A stretch of 64,000 nt of DNA. Origin: Ramlibacter aquaticus (GTDB taxonomy: Bacteria; Pseudomonadota; Gammaproteobacteria; Burkholderiales; Burkholderiaceae_C). Under the pieces are notes generated by a model. That model was not told the DNA's origin. It saw only the letters and a program-made list of their open reading frames with translations, and searched no databases. The stretch covers positions 45,697 to 109,696 of the forward strand of contig NZ_JADDOJ010000003.1 of NCBI RefSeq assembly GCF_015159745.1, read 5' to 3'. The position numbers were made by a program, and so were the translations under genes. Positions 35,341 through 45,987 of this stretch are shown here, one piece after another. The first letter of the stretch is position 1. Each line of letters opens with the position of its first letter.

Positions 35341-36252
35341 TCAGGCCGGCCGGGGTGCGCGCGTGAACACGGTGATGCCGGCGATCACCAGCACCGTGCC
35401 GGCCGCGATCCAGGCCGTGAAGGGCTCGCCCAGCACCACCACGCCCATGAGGATGGTCGCCAGCGGGCCCACCATGCCGGTCTGGGCGGTGGCGGCGGCC
35501 CCCATGCGCTCAATGGCCATCATCACCAGCAGCACCGGCACGGCCGTGCACAGCGTGGCGTTGAGCACCGACAGCCAGACGATGGCCGGCGCCACGGCCA
35601 GCGCGCTGGACACAGGCCGCAGCAGCACGAACTGCGCGATGCAGCACAGGCAGGCCACGCTGGTCGCCAGGCCCACCAGGCGCAGCGAGCCCAGGCGCTG
35701 CACCATCTCGCCCGAGTACACCAGGTAGATCGCATAGCTGATGGTGCTGAGGAAGACCAGCAGCGCGCCCAGCGCCGCGTCGTGGCCGCCGAAGCCGACC
35801 TCGTGGCCGAAGACCAGCATCACCCCGGCATAGCTCAGGGCCATGCCCGCCAGCTGGCGGCGGCTGAAGCGCTTGCCGTGCAGCAGCCAGCCCAGCAGCA
35901 TCACCAGCGTGGGGTTGAGGTACAGGATGAGCCGCTCCAGCGAGGCGGTGATGTACTGCAGGCCGGCGAAATCCAGGAAGCTCGCCAGGTAGTAGCCCGA
36001 GACGCCCAGGCCGACCACGCCCAGCCAGTCGCGCCCGGCCAGGCGCGGGCGGCCCCGGCTGGCCCACCAGGCCATGCCGGCGAACAGCGGCAGCGCGAAC
36101 AGCATGCGCAGCATGATCAGCGAGACGGCGTCCACGCCGCCCACGCGGTAGGCCAGCTTGACGATGATGGCCTTGCCAGAAAAGGCGATGGCGCCCGCGA
36201 GCGCCATCAGGAGACCGGGAAGGGAAGCACGGGCATTCTGGGACATCGGCAT
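35341..36252 (-). CDS. EamA (DMT) family transporter
   Basis: 303 aa, ten hydrophobic helices in two repeats. FSGKAIIVKLAYRVGGVDAV begins repeat one and LVFLSTISYAIYLVYSGEMV repeat two. It closely fits the RhaT/EamA subgroup. Substrate unknown. It lies 30 bp downstream of tctA in the same direction, so it may be co-transcribed with tctB-tctA. Confidence 0.88.
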   Translation of the reverse strand: MPMSQNARASLPGLLMALAGAIAFSGKAIIVKLAYRVGGVDAVSLIMLRMLFALPLFAGMAWWASRGRPRLAGRDWLGVVGLGVSGYYLASFLDFAGLQYITASLERLILYLNPTLVMLLGWLLHGKRFSRRQLAGMALSYAGVMLVFGHEVGFGGHDAALGALLVFLSTISYAIYLVYSGEMVQRLGSLRLVGLATSVACLCCIAQFVLLRPVSSALAVAPAIVWLSVLNATLCTAVPVLLVMMAIERMGAAATAQTGMVGPLATILMGVVVLGEPFTAWIAAGTVLVIAGITVFTRAPRPA

Positions 36253-36282
36253 GGATTGTCGCCGCCCCCGCGCCCGGCCTGC

Positions 36283-37794
36283 TCAGTCCTCCACGAAAGC
36301 CTCCTGGCGGCGCGCCTTGATGGTGGGCAGGGCCACCATGAGCACCAGGATGCCGGCCGCCACCAGCAGCCCGGCCGAGATCGGCCGCGTCACCAGCACG
36401 GTCCAGTCGCCGCGCGAGAGCAGCAGCGCGCGGCGCAGGTTCTCTTCCATCATGGGGCCCAGGATGAAGCCCAGCAGCAGGGGCGCGGGCTCGCAGCCCA
36501 GTTGGCTGAACACATAGCCGACGACGCCGAACAGCGCCACCATCCAGACGTCGAAGGTGTTGTTGTTGGTGGCGTAGACACCGATGGCGCAGAACAGCAC
36601 GATGGCCGGGAACAGGTAGCGGTAGGGCACGCGCAGCAGCCGCACCCACAGGCCGATCAGCGGCAGGTTCAGCACGAGCAGCATCAGGTTGCCCAGCCAC
36701 ATGGAGACGACCAGGCCCCAGAACAGCTCGGGGTTGCTGGCCATCACCTGCGGGCCGGGCTGGATGTTGTGCAGGGTCATCGCGCCAACCATCAGTGCCA
36801 TCACCGCGTTCGGCGGGATGCCCAGGGTCAGCAGCGGGATGAAGGAGGTCTGCGCCCCCGCGTTGTTGGCCGACTCGGGGGCCGCAACGCCGCGGATGTT
36901 GCCGCGCCCGAAGGGCAGTTCGCCCGGGCGGCCGCGCACCCGCTTCTCCAGCGCGTAGGAGGCGAAGGAGGCGAGCAGCGCGCCGCCGCCCGGCAGCACG
37001 CCCAGCAGGGCGCCCAGCGCCGTGCCGCGCAGGATTGCGGGCACCATGGTGCGCACGTCCTGCCGCGTGGGCCACAGCGTGGACAGGCCCGCGCCCAGCA
37101 CCTCGCGCTCGGCCGCGGGCCGGGCCAGGTTGCTGATGATCTCGCCATAGCCGAACACGCCCATGGCCACCACCACGAAGCCGATGCCGTCGGTGAGCTC
37201 GGGGATGTCGAAGGAATAGCGGGCCACGCCGGAATTCACGTCCGTGCCGACCAGCCCCAGCAGCAGGCCCAGCACGATCATGGCGATGGCCTTGACCAGC
37301 GAGCCCGAGGCCAGCACCACCGCGCCGATCAGGCCCAGGATCATCAGCGAGAAGTACTCGGCCGGGCCGAAGCGGAAGGCCAGCGCCGTCAGCGGCGCGG
37401 CGAAGGCCGCCAGCATCAGCGTGCCCACGCAGCCGGCGAAGAAGGAGCCGATGCCCGCCGCCGCCAGCGCGGGCCCGGCGCGGCCCTGGCGCGCCATCTG
37501 GTGGCCGTCGATGCAGGTCACCACCGAGGACGACTCGCCCGGCAGGTTGACCAGGATCGCGGTGGTGGAGCCGCCGTACTGCGCGCCGTAGTAGATGCCC
37601 GAGAGCATGATGAGCGCGGACACCGGCGGCAGCGCGTAGGTGGCCGGCAGCAGCATGGCGATGGTGGCCACCGGGCCGATGCCGGGCAGCACGCCGATCA
37701 GCGTCCCCAGCAGGCAGCCCATGAAGCCGTACAGCAGGTTCGGCGGCGTGGCCGCGGTGGCGAAGCCCAGCGCGAGGTTGTGGAACAGGTCCAT
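36283..37794 (-). CDS. tctA: Tripartite tricarboxylate transporter large permease TctA
   Basis: 503 aa, about twelve helices. [20 protein letters not shown] is the TctA signature and [22 protein letters not shown] (residues about 65-86) the conserved pore motif. Imports citrate/tricarboxylates or related compounds with TctB and a periplasmic TctC. tctB precedes it by 10 nt. No tctC gene adjoins. A Bug-type binding protein at 4799-5776 is the only candidate in the window. Confidence 0.95.
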   Translation of the reverse strand: MDLFHNLALGFATAATPPNLLYGFMGCLLGTLIGVLPGIGPVATIAMLLPATYALPPVSALIMLSGIYYGAQYGGSTTAILVNLPGESSSVVTCIDGHQMARQGRAGPALAAAGIGSFFAGCVGTLMLAAFAAPLTALAFRFGPAEYFSLMILGLIGAVVLASGSLVKAIAMIVLGLLLGLVGTDVNSGVARYSFDIPELTDGIGFVVVAMGVFGYGEIISNLARPAAEREVLGAGLSTLWPTRQDVRTMVPAILRGTALGALLGVLPGGGALLASFASYALEKRVRGRPGELPFGRGNIRGVAAPESANNAGAQTSFIPLLTLGIPPNAVMALMVGAMTLHNIQPGPQVMASNPELFWGLVVSMWLGNLMLLVLNLPLIGLWVRLLRVPYRYLFPAIVLFCAIGVYATNNNTFDVWMVALFGVVGYVFSQLGCEPAPLLLGFILGPMMEENLRRALLLSRGDWTVLVTRPISAGLLVAAGILVLMVALPTIKARRQEAFVED

Positions 37795-37804
37795 GCCGCC
37801 GCCC

Positions 37805-38296
37805 TCAACCCGTCAGGAAGGCCGGCCAGACCTGCAGCTGCAGCTTGAGCACGCCGACGAAGCCGGCCCAGCTGCCGAAGGCCAGCACCGTGGCCAGCAG
37901 CAGCACCGGCTTCCAGTGGAAGTTGCCCTTCTGCGCCAGGCTGGCGATGAAGGTGAGCACGTAGATCGCGACGATGAGGCCCATCGCCGGCAGGCCGAAC
38001 GCTGGCAGGCCACCCACCAGCACGCCGAAAAGCAGGTTGGCCCCGATCACGAAGAGCAGCGGCCGCCAGGCCCAGCGCCCCACCGGTTCGCCGTTCTCGG
38101 TCTCGACCACCAGCGAGCCGAACAGGATGAAGGCGCCCAGCGCCGCCAGCAGCAGGCCCAGCACCAGCGGGAAGTAACCCGGGCCCATGTGCGCCCCCTC
38201 GCCCAGGGCATAGCGCGTGGCCCCGAAGGCGAAGGCCAGCCCGGCGATGAGGAACATGAGTCCTGAGAAGAAGTCCTGCTCGCTCTTGATCTTCAT
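37805..38296 (-). CDS. tctB: Tripartite tricarboxylate transporter small permease TctB
   Basis: 163 aa with four helices (about 9-25, 45-62, 84-110, 130-152). FFSGLMFLIAGLAFAFGATR and GPGYFPLVLGLLLAALGA identify TctB/DUF1468. The start used (complement 38294..38296) begins MKIKSEQDFF; a start at 38335 would add 13 poorly conserved residues. Forms an operon with tctA. Confidence 0.92.
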   Translation of the reverse strand: MKIKSEQDFFSGLMFLIAGLAFAFGATRYALGEGAHMGPGYFPLVLGLLLAALGAFILFGSLVVETENGEPVGRWAWRPLLFVIGANLLFGVLVGGLPAFGLPAMGLIVAIYVLTFIASLAQKGNFHWKPVLLLATVLAFGSWAGFVGVLKLQLQVWPAFLTG

Positions 38297-38366
38297 GCCT
38301 TGCGAACCTCGAAATGCAGACGAAGGGGATGGCACGGCCGGCGGGCGCCGGCGCGGGCCACGGCGC

Positions 38367-40157
38367 TCATTCGAGCGGTGGCGTGGTGCTGAGCACTTCC
38401 TCCAGCGTGGTCAGCCCCTCGGCCACGCGCAGCGCGCCGGCGAGCCGCAGCGGCCGCATGCCGTCGGCGACGGCCTGGCGCCTCAGCGTGGCCATGGACG
38501 GATCGTGGGCCACCTTCTCCTTGAAGGCCTCGCTCACGCACAGCAGCTCGTACAGGCCCATGCGGCCCCGGAAACCCGTCATGCGGCACTCCACGCAGCC
38601 CACCGGCTGGAAGGGCTTGTAGCCGCCGCTCACCTTCCACGGCTTGACCACCTCGTCCAGGTCCTCGCGGCGCGGCGCTGGCACGGCCACGCGGCAGTTG
38701 GCGCAGAGCGTGCGCACCAGGCGCTGCGCCAGCACGCCCAGCAAGGTGGCGTTGAGCAGGTAGGGCGGGATGCCCAGCTCCATCAGGCGCGTGACGGCCG
38801 AGGGCGCGTCGTTGGTGTGCAGGGTGGAGAAGACCAGGTGGCCGGTGAGCGCGGCCTGCACCGCCATCTCGGCGGTGGCCAGGTCGCGGATCTCGCCGAC
38901 CATGATGATGTCCGGGTCCTGCCGCATCAGGGCGCGCAGGCCCTCGGTGAAGCCGAAGTCCAGCTGGGCCTGCACCTGGGTCTGGTTGAAGGCCGGCTCG
39001 ATCATCTCGATCGGGTCTTCCACGGTGCTGACGTTCACCTCTTCCGTGGCCAGGCGCTTGAGCGTGGCGTACAGGGTGGTGGTCTTGCCCGAGCCGGTGG
39101 GGCCGGTGACCAGCACGATGCCATGCGGCCGCGCGACCAGCTGCTCCCAGCGCTCGGCGTCATGGGCGGAGAAGCCCAGCGCGTCCAGGTTCTTCACCGT
39201 GGCGTCGGGGTCGAAGATGCGCATCACCATCTTCTCGCCGAAGGCCGTGGGCAGGGTCGACAGCCGCATCTCGACCTCGTCGCCGCGCGCGTTGCGCGTC
39301 TTGATGCGGCCGTCCTGCGGGCGGCGCTTCTCGACCACGTCCATGCGGCCCAGCAGCTTGATGCGGGCGATCATGGCGTTGAGCACGCCCTGGGGCATCT
39401 GGTAGACCGGGTGCAGCACGCCGTCGATGCGGAAGCGGATCACGCCCTGCTCGCGCCGCGGCTCCAGGTGGATGTCGCTGGCCCGCTGGTCGAAGGCGTA
39501 GGTCCAGAGCCAGTCCACCACCTGCACCACGCCCTGGTCGTTGGCGTCCAGCTGGCGGTTGCTGCGGCCCAGCTCCACCAGCTGCTCGAAGCTCGCGGGG
39601 CCGGTGCCGCCGCCGGACTTCTGCGCCGCGCGCACCGACTTGGCCAGGGCGAAGAATTCGGCGGTGTAGCGCTGGATGTCCTGCGGGCTGGCCAGCACCC
39701 GGCGCACCCCGCGGCGCGCCTGACGCTGGACCTCGTCCACCCAGTCGGTGAGGAAGGGCTCGGAGGTGGCCACCACCACTTCGGTGGGCGTCACCTGCAC
39801 CGGCAGCACGCGATGCCGTTCGGCATAGGCCGCGCTCATGGTGTCCGCCACCTTGCCCACGTCCACCTTGAGCGGGTCGATGCGCAGGTAGTCCAGCCCG
39901 GTCCGGGTGGCCAGCCACTGCGTGATGGCCTCGATGTCCAGCGCCTTGCCGTCGGCCGCGCGCTGCATGGCGACCGCGGCCAGCCGCACCAGGGGGTGCT
40001 GCGCGCTCTCGGCCTGCGAGCAGCGGCCGATGGTGCGCTGGGCCTCGGCCTGCGAGATCACGCCGTCCTGCGCCAGCCACTCGACCAGGCGGCGCCAGTC
40101 CAGGGGGCCCTGCGCCGCGGCCTTGCGGGAACTCGGCGGGGTGGCGGGGAGCGTCAT
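38367..40157 (-). CDS. GspE/PilB-type secretion ATPase (orphan)
   Basis: 596 aa. N-terminal MshE-like domain (about 40-170), then a motor: Walker A GPTGSGKTTTLYATLKRL, Asp box TVEDPIEMIEP, Walker B MVGEIRDLATAEMAVQAALT, His box TGHLVFSTLHTNDAPSA, and a C-terminal CANC...CVEC tetracysteine zinc site. Such ATPases power type II secretion or type IV pili. No gspF/gspG or pil genes adjoin, so the system it serves is elsewhere. It is followed by tctB and preceded 11 nt upstream by the spermidine-synthase-like gene. Confidence 0.9.
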   Translation of the reverse strand: MTLPATPPSSRKAAAQGPLDWRRLVEWLAQDGVISQAEAQRTIGRCSQAESAQHPLVRLAAVAMQRAADGKALDIEAITQWLATRTGLDYLRIDPLKVDVGKVADTMSAAYAERHRVLPVQVTPTEVVVATSEPFLTDWVDEVQRQARRGVRRVLASPQDIQRYTAEFFALAKSVRAAQKSGGGTGPASFEQLVELGRSNRQLDANDQGVVQVVDWLWTYAFDQRASDIHLEPRREQGVIRFRIDGVLHPVYQMPQGVLNAMIARIKLLGRMDVVEKRRPQDGRIKTRNARGDEVEMRLSTLPTAFGEKMVMRIFDPDATVKNLDALGFSAHDAERWEQLVARPHGIVLVTGPTGSGKTTTLYATLKRLATEEVNVSTVEDPIEMIEPAFNQTQVQAQLDFGFTEGLRALMRQDPDIIMVGEIRDLATAEMAVQAALTGHLVFSTLHTNDAPSAVTRLMELGIPPYLLNATLLGVLAQRLVRTLCANCRVAVPAPRREDLDEVVKPWKVSGGYKPFQPVGCVECRMTGFRGRMGLYELLCVSEAFKEKVAHDPSMATLRRQAVADGMRPLRLAGALRVAEGLTTLEEVLSTTPPLE

Positions 40158-40167
40158 GCGGGAAGTG

Positions 40168-40929
40168 TCATCGGACGGGCTTGAAGACCCGCAGCCACTT
40201 TCGCGCCGGCAGGCCCCATCGAGTTTCAATGATCTCCGCCTGCCGGGCAAGCTCGCCGCGCACCGGGTGGCGCGCCTCGCGCAGGGCCAGCACGATGGTG
40301 TTGCCCTCGCGCGTCGGCCGGAAGGCCCAGACGCAGTCCTCGCCGAAGGCCGCCACGATGCGCGCCAGGCTGCGCTCGTAACTGGCATCGCGGCCGAAGA
40401 GGTTCACCGTCATGCAGCCGTCGGCCGTGAGCAGGCGCCGGCAGTCGGCGTAGAAGGCCTGGCTGTCCAGCACCGGGGCCGCGGCCTGGTGGTCGTACAG
40501 GTCCACCTGCAGGGCGTCGACCTCGCCGCGCCAATGTTCGTGGGCCACCACCTCGCCCGCGTCGCCCAGGACCACCGACAACCGCTCGTCGTCCTCGGGC
40601 AGGCGGAACCAGAGGCGGCAGGCCGCCACCACCTGGGGATTGAGCTCGATGGCGGTGGTGCGCATGCGCAGCTTTCGCCAGCAGAACTTGGTCAGCGATG
40701 CGGCGCCCAGGCCGAGCTGCATCGCGTGCCGCTCGGCCACCGTGTCGGCGTCCACGAACAGCAGCCAGGCCATCATGCGCTGCACGTACTCCAGGTGCAG
40801 GTCGAAGGGCTTGGTGCGACGCATGGAGCCCTGCACCCATTCGGTGCCCAGGTGCAGGTAGCGCGCGTCGCCGTAGTCGGAGAAGTTCACCTCCGGCAGC
40901 TCGGCCGGGCGGGTCTTGGCGGCCTTCAT
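40168..40929 (-). CDS. Spermidine-synthase-like SAM-dependent methyltransferase-fold protein
   Basis: 253 aa. The SpeE-like region includes QLGLGAASLTKFCWRKL (SAM/dcSAM loop), TAIELNPQVVAACRLWF and LQVDLYDHQAAAPVLDSQAF. It lacks the full N-terminal domain of true spermidine synthases, so polyamine synthesis is doubtful. Its ATG overlaps the tatD stop by 4 nt, and the gspE-type gene starts 11 nt later. Function unknown beyond the fold. Confidence 0.8.
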   Translation of the reverse strand: MKAAKTRPAELPEVNFSDYGDARYLHLGTEWVQGSMRRTKPFDLHLEYVQRMMAWLLFVDADTVAERHAMQLGLGAASLTKFCWRKLRMRTTAIELNPQVVAACRLWFRLPEDDERLSVVLGDAGEVVAHEHWRGEVDALQVDLYDHQAAAPVLDSQAFYADCRRLLTADGCMTVNLFGRDASYERSLARIVAAFGEDCVWAFRPTREGNTIVLALREARHPVRGELARQAEIIETRWGLPARKWLRVFKPVR

Positions 40930-41759
40930 GCGGCCACGCCCGCGAGCAGGGGTGCCAGGCGCGGCAGGGCCTCGGCGGCGTTGGCGCGGCTGGCGGCCGC
41001 CAGCTCGGCCGTGTCCATGCCGCGCAGGCCGGCCAGCACCGCCGCGATGCGCGGCAGCTCGGCCGGCTCGTTGCGGCCCTGGGGCTGGCCGCCCTCGCGT
41101 TCGCCCGCCGTGCGGTAGAGCCAGTGCGGCGGGATGTCGGGCGAATCCGTCTCCAGCACCAGGGCGGACAGCGGCAGCTCGGCCGCCAGTCGGCGCACCT
41201 GCAGCGCGCGCTCGAAGGTGAGCGTGCCGCCGAAGCCGAGCTTGAAGCCCAGCCGCACGAACTCGCGCGCCTGGTGCAGGCTGCCGTTGAAGGCATGGGC
41301 GATGCCGCGCACCGGAATGCGCCGCAGCTGGCGCAGCAGCCGGTCGGCCGAACGCCGCACGTGCACGATCACGGGCAGGCCGTGGCGACTCGCCAGGCCC
41401 AGCTGCTCGGCATAGAAATGCTCCTGGCGCGCGGCGTCCAGGTGCGGCACGAAGTAGTCCAGCCCGATCTCGCCCACGGCCACCAGCCGCGGGTCGTCGC
41501 GGGCCTGGGCCAGCGCCCGGTCGAGCTGGTCCAGGTCGGCGTCCCGGGCCTGCGGCGTGAACAAGGGGTGGATGCCCAGCGCATAGCTGTCCCCGTGGCG
41601 GTGGGCCAGCTCGCGCACGGCCTGGAAGTTGCCGCAGTCCACGGCCGGCAGGATGCAGTGCGCCACCCCGGCGGCGCGCGCCCGTTCGCGCACGGCGTCC
41701 CGGTCGGCGTCGAATTCGGGCGCGTCCAGGTGGCAATGTGTATCAATCCATGCGGCCAT
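40926..41759 (-). CDS. TatD-family metal-dependent deoxyribonuclease
   Basis: 277 aa. DTHCHLDAPEFD near residues 7-18 supplies the first metal ligands, GEIGLDYF the Glu, VIVHVRRS and AHAFNGS the histidines, and ETDSPDIPPHW the Asp. TIM-barrel hydrolase acting on DNA 3' ends. One of several TatD paralogues usual in Proteobacteria. Overlaps the spermidine-synthase-like gene (ATGA). Divergent from the serine protease gene by 89 bp. Confidence 0.92.
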   Translation of the reverse strand: MAAWIDTHCHLDAPEFDADRDAVRERARAAGVAHCILPAVDCGNFQAVRELAHRHGDSYALGIHPLFTPQARDADLDQLDRALAQARDDPRLVAVGEIGLDYFVPHLDAARQEHFYAEQLGLASRHGLPVIVHVRRSADRLLRQLRRIPVRGIAHAFNGSLHQAREFVRLGFKLGFGGTLTFERALQVRRLAAELPLSALVLETDSPDIPPHWLYRTAGEREGGQPQGRNEPAELPRIAAVLAGLRGMDTAELAAASRANAAEALPRLAPLLAGVAA

Positions 41760-41848
41760 GTCGCGATCATGCCCGAAGGCCCGCGGGCACCGTGCAGCCG
41801 CCGGCAAACCGTGATACCGTGCGATTTCACTCTTGCAGGTGAGAGCGC

Positions 41849-42913
41849 ATGCGCAGGACGGCCCTCTACAGTTCGAGCCGCACGGAACGCCCCGCGGGCG
41901 GCGCCCGCTCCATGGACGGGTCGCCAGCGCCTGCCGGCCCGGCACAGGCCGCCGCAACCGCAGCGGCTCCCGCCGAGCCCGCTGACATCCCCGCCCCCGC
42001 CGCGCCCAGCCGTCGCCAGCGGGTCGCGAACACCCTGGCCAGCCCGCGCCTGCTGTGGCTGGCCATCCTGCTGCTGGCGGGCCTGCTGGCCTTCAGCTGG
42101 GTGCAGTCGCAGCGCAACGGCATCCACCGCATCACCCAGAAGGACATCAACGCCGCCGTCATGAAGACGCTGGAGACGCAGGTGATGCCCTCCGAGTACG
42201 CCCGTGCGTACGAGAAGATCCAGCCCTCCGTGGTGCGCGTGGTCAGCTACGTGAAGCGCAGCCGGGTGGCCGAGGCGCACCGCGAGGCCGCCGGCCCGCA
42301 CGGCCGGCCGCACGTGCCCAAGCCGCTGGGCCCGGCCACCGACGCCACCGCCGACGGCGGGCCCGACGAGGAGGTCGAGTCCGGCGTGGGCACCGGCGTG
42401 GTGATCGTCGACAAGGGCGTGATCCTCACCAACCTGCACGTGGTCTCGGGGGCCGACCATGTCAAGGTCACCTTCGCCGACGGCCTGGAGGCCGACGCCG
42501 CGATCACAGGCGTGCAGCCCGAGAACGACCTCGCCGTGCTGCAGGCGCACAAGCTGCCGGACGACCTGATCCCCGCCACCCTGCGCTCCACCGCCGACCT
42601 CGCGCCCGGCGACAAGGTGCTGGCGGTGGGCTTTCCCTTCGGCATCGGCCCCTCCGCCTCGGGCGGCGTGGTGTCCGGCCTCAAGCGCGCCTTCCGCTCG
42701 CCCGAGGGCAAGCAGGAGATGACCAACCTCATCCAGTTCGACGCCGCCGCCAACCCCGGCAACTCCGGCGGCCCGCTGGTGACCATGGACGGCGAGGTGG
42801 TGGGCATCGTCACCGCCATCCTCAACCCGACCAGCGCACGCACCTTCATCGGCATCGGCTTCGCCGTGCCCATCGAGAACGCCGCCCAGGCCGCCGGCCT
42901 GCCCCCGTTCTGA
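41849..42913 (+). CDS. Membrane-anchored trypsin-like serine protease (S1C, DegP-like core)
   Basis: 354 aa. An Ala/Pro-rich N-terminus (20-60) precedes one transmembrane helix (67-85). The S1C protease core has the triad His197 (LTNLHVVSG), Asp227 (ENDLAVL) and Ser306 (GNSGGPL). There is no PDZ domain, unlike DegP/DegS. It is predicted to face the periplasm. GGTGAG is 5-7 nt before the ATG at 41849; an ATG at 41912 is possible but has no ribosome site. It is followed 21 nt later by moxR, suggesting one operon. Confidence 0.85.
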   Translation: MRRTALYSSSRTERPAGGARSMDGSPAPAGPAQAAATAAAPAEPADIPAPAAPSRRQRVANTLASPRLLWLAILLLAGLLAFSWVQSQRNGIHRITQKDINAAVMKTLETQVMPSEYARAYEKIQPSVVRVVSYVKRSRVAEAHREAAGPHGRPHVPKPLGPATDATADGGPDEEVESGVGTGVVIVDKGVILTNLHVVSGADHVKVTFADGLEADAAITGVQPENDLAVLQAHKLPDDLIPATLRSTADLAPGDKVLAVGFPFGIGPSASGGVVSGLKRAFRSPEGKQEMTNLIQFDAAANPGNSGGPLVTMDGEVVGIVTAILNPTSARTFIGIGFAVPIENAAQAAGLPPF

Positions 42914-42934
42914 ACCCCGAGGACCGCCACACCC

Positions 42935-43919
<985 letters not shown>

Positions 43920-43939
<20 letters not shown>

Positions 43940-44918
43940 GCTGCGCGGTCCCGCGCCCGCCGAGCCGGCGCCCCAGGCCGCCGCGCCCGTGGCCGGCCAG
44001 GCCGAGCAGGTGCTCAGGCGCCTGGAGTGGACCGTGATCCGCCGCCTGGACGGCCTGCTGCAGGGCGACTACCGCACCCTGATGCGCGGCGCCGGGCTGG
44101 ACCTGGCCGACCTGCGCGAGTACCAGCACCACGACGACGTGCGCCACATCGACTGGAACGTGACCGCCCGGCTGCAGCAGCCGCACGTGCGCGTCTTCAC
44201 CGAGGACCGCGAGATGGCGGCCTGGTTCCTGGTCGACCTCAGCCCCTCGGTGGACTTCGGCTCGGGCGAGCAGCGCAAGCGCAACGTGTCGGCCGAGTTC
44301 GTGGCCGTGCTGGCGCGCATGCTGACGCGGCACGGCAACCGCGTGGGCGCGGTGCTCTACGGCAGCGGCGTGGATCGCTTCATCCCCAGCCGCGCCGGCC
44401 GCCGCCACGTGCTGCACATCCTGGACGCGATCCAGCAGCGCCCGGCGACGCAGGCCCAGGGCCCCACCCGCCTGCACGACCTGCTGCAGGCGGCCGCCGC
44501 CCTGGTGCGGCGCCGCTCCACGATCTTCGTCGTCTCCGATTTCATCAGCGAACCGGGCTGGGAGCGCGCGCTGGCCCAGCTGGCGCAACGCCACGAGGTG
44601 GTCGCGGTGCGCGTGCTGGACCCCATGGAGCTGGACATCCCCGACCTGGGCCTGCTGACGCTGCGCGACGCCGAGACGGGCGAGCAGCTGCTGGTGGACA
44701 CGCACGACGCGGGCTTCCGACGCCGCTTCGCCCGGGTGGCCGCACAGCGCGAGGCCGAGCTGCGTGCCGCGCTGGCGCAGGCCGGCGTGGACGCGCTGGA
44801 GCTGTCCACCGGAGGCGACCTTGCCGAGGCCGTGCTGCGCTTCGCCGAGATGCGCAGGCGCCGCTCGCGCCTGTCCTCCGGCGCCGGGTTCCCGGCCCAC
44901 CTGCAGGCGGCCGCATGA
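43920..44918 (+). CDS. DUF58 domain protein (MoxR partner)
   Basis: 332 aa. LREYQHHDDVRHIDWNVTAR is the hallmark DUF58 motif, and the VWA-like region follows (WFLVDLSPSVDFGSGEQRKR, DLSPSVD resembling a MIDAS). Soluble, no membrane segments. Overlaps moxR by 20 nt and the VWA gene by 4 nt, pointing to tight stoichiometry. Confidence 0.93.
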
Positions 44919-45955
44919 ACTTCCTCTGGCCCCAGAACCTGTGGTTCCTCGCCGCGCTGCCGCTGCTGGTGGTTCTCTACCTCTGGCTGCTGGGCCGCAA
45001 GCGCAAGCTGGCGGTGCGCTACGCCTCGCTGGCCATCGTGCGCGAGGCCCTGGGCAGCGGGCCGGGCTGGCGCCGCCACGTGCCGCCGGTGCTGTTCCTG
45101 CTGGCCATCGCCACGCTGTGCGTGGCGGCGGCGCGGCCCATGGCGGTGGTGCTGCTGCCCTCCAACCAGCAGACCATCATCCTGGCCATGGACGTCTCCG
45201 GCTCCATGCGCGCCACCGACGTGCTGCCCAGCCGGCTGGAAGCGGCGCAGAACGCGGCCAAGGCCTTCCTCAAGCAGCTGCCGCGCCATGTGAAGGTCGG
45301 CATCGTCGCCTTCGCCGGCTCGGCCCAGGTGGCGCAGCTGCCCACCACCAACCGCGAGGACCTGGTCACCGCCATCGACCGCTTCCAGCTGCAGCGCGCC
45401 ACGGCCACGGGCAACGCGATCGTCATCTCGCTGGCCACGCTGTTCCCGGACGCGGGCATCGACCTGGCTTCCCTGCAGTCGGGCCGCGACCGCCAGCGCG
45501 GCACCGCCATCGACGCCGAGCGCAAGGAGAAGAAGGACTTCACGCCGGTGGCGCCGGGCTCCTTCTCCTCGGCCGCGATCATCATGCTCACCGACGGCCA
45601 GCGCACCACCGGCGTGGACCCGCTGGACGCCGCCAAGGTGGCGGCCGACCGCGGGGTGAAGGTCTACACCGTGGGCATAGGCACGGTGGACGGCGAGACC
45701 ATCGGCTTCGAGGGCTGGTCCATGCGCGTGCGGCTGGACGAGGAGACGCTCAAGGCCATCGCCAACAAGACCGGCGCCGAGTACTTCTACGCCGGCACCG
45801 CGGAAGACCTGCACAAGGTCTACGAGTCGCTCAGCTCCAAGCTCACGCTGGAGAAGAAGGAGACCGAGATCTCGGCCCTGTTCGCGATGGCGGCGGCGGT
45901 GCTGGCCCTGCTCTCGGCCGGGCTCTCGCTGTTCTGGTTCAACCGCATCCTCTGA
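44915..45955 (+). CDS. VWA domain membrane protein (BatA-like)
   Basis: 346 aa with helices at about 8-27 and 57-74, a VWA domain beginning ILAMDVSGSMRATDVLP (MIDAS Asp93-Ser97) and a terminal helix (about 320-342). Aerotolerance protein BatA type, placed in the inner membrane with the VWA domain in the periplasm or cytoplasm depending on topology. Last gene of protease-moxR-DUF58-VWA. BatB/BatC/BatD-like TPR genes are not in the window. Converges on lolD. Confidence 0.92.
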   Translation: MNFLWPQNLWFLAALPLLVVLYLWLLGRKRKLAVRYASLAIVREALGSGPGWRRHVPPVLFLLAIATLCVAAARPMAVVLLPSNQQTIILAMDVSGSMRATDVLPSRLEAAQNAAKAFLKQLPRHVKVGIVAFAGSAQVAQLPTTNREDLVTAIDRFQLQRATATGNAIVISLATLFPDAGIDLASLQSGRDRQRGTAIDAERKEKKDFTPVAPGSFSSAAIIMLTDGQRTTGVDPLDAAKVAADRGVKVYTVGIGTVDGETIGFEGWSMRVRLDEETLKAIANKTGAEYFYAGTAEDLHKVYESLSSKLTLEKKETEISALFAMAAAVLALLSAGLSLFWFNRIL

Positions 45956-45987
45956 AGGCCCAGCGGCGCAGCCGCTGCCCGGGCCGG

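Noticed and set aside
33007..37848. Very long open frame on the plus strand (about 1600 codons)
   Set aside because: It lies opposite the well-supported PQQ-dehydrogenase, SDR, EamA and TctA genes. Its composition (His/Gln/Ala/Arg-rich) is the usual shadow of GC-rich coding DNA.
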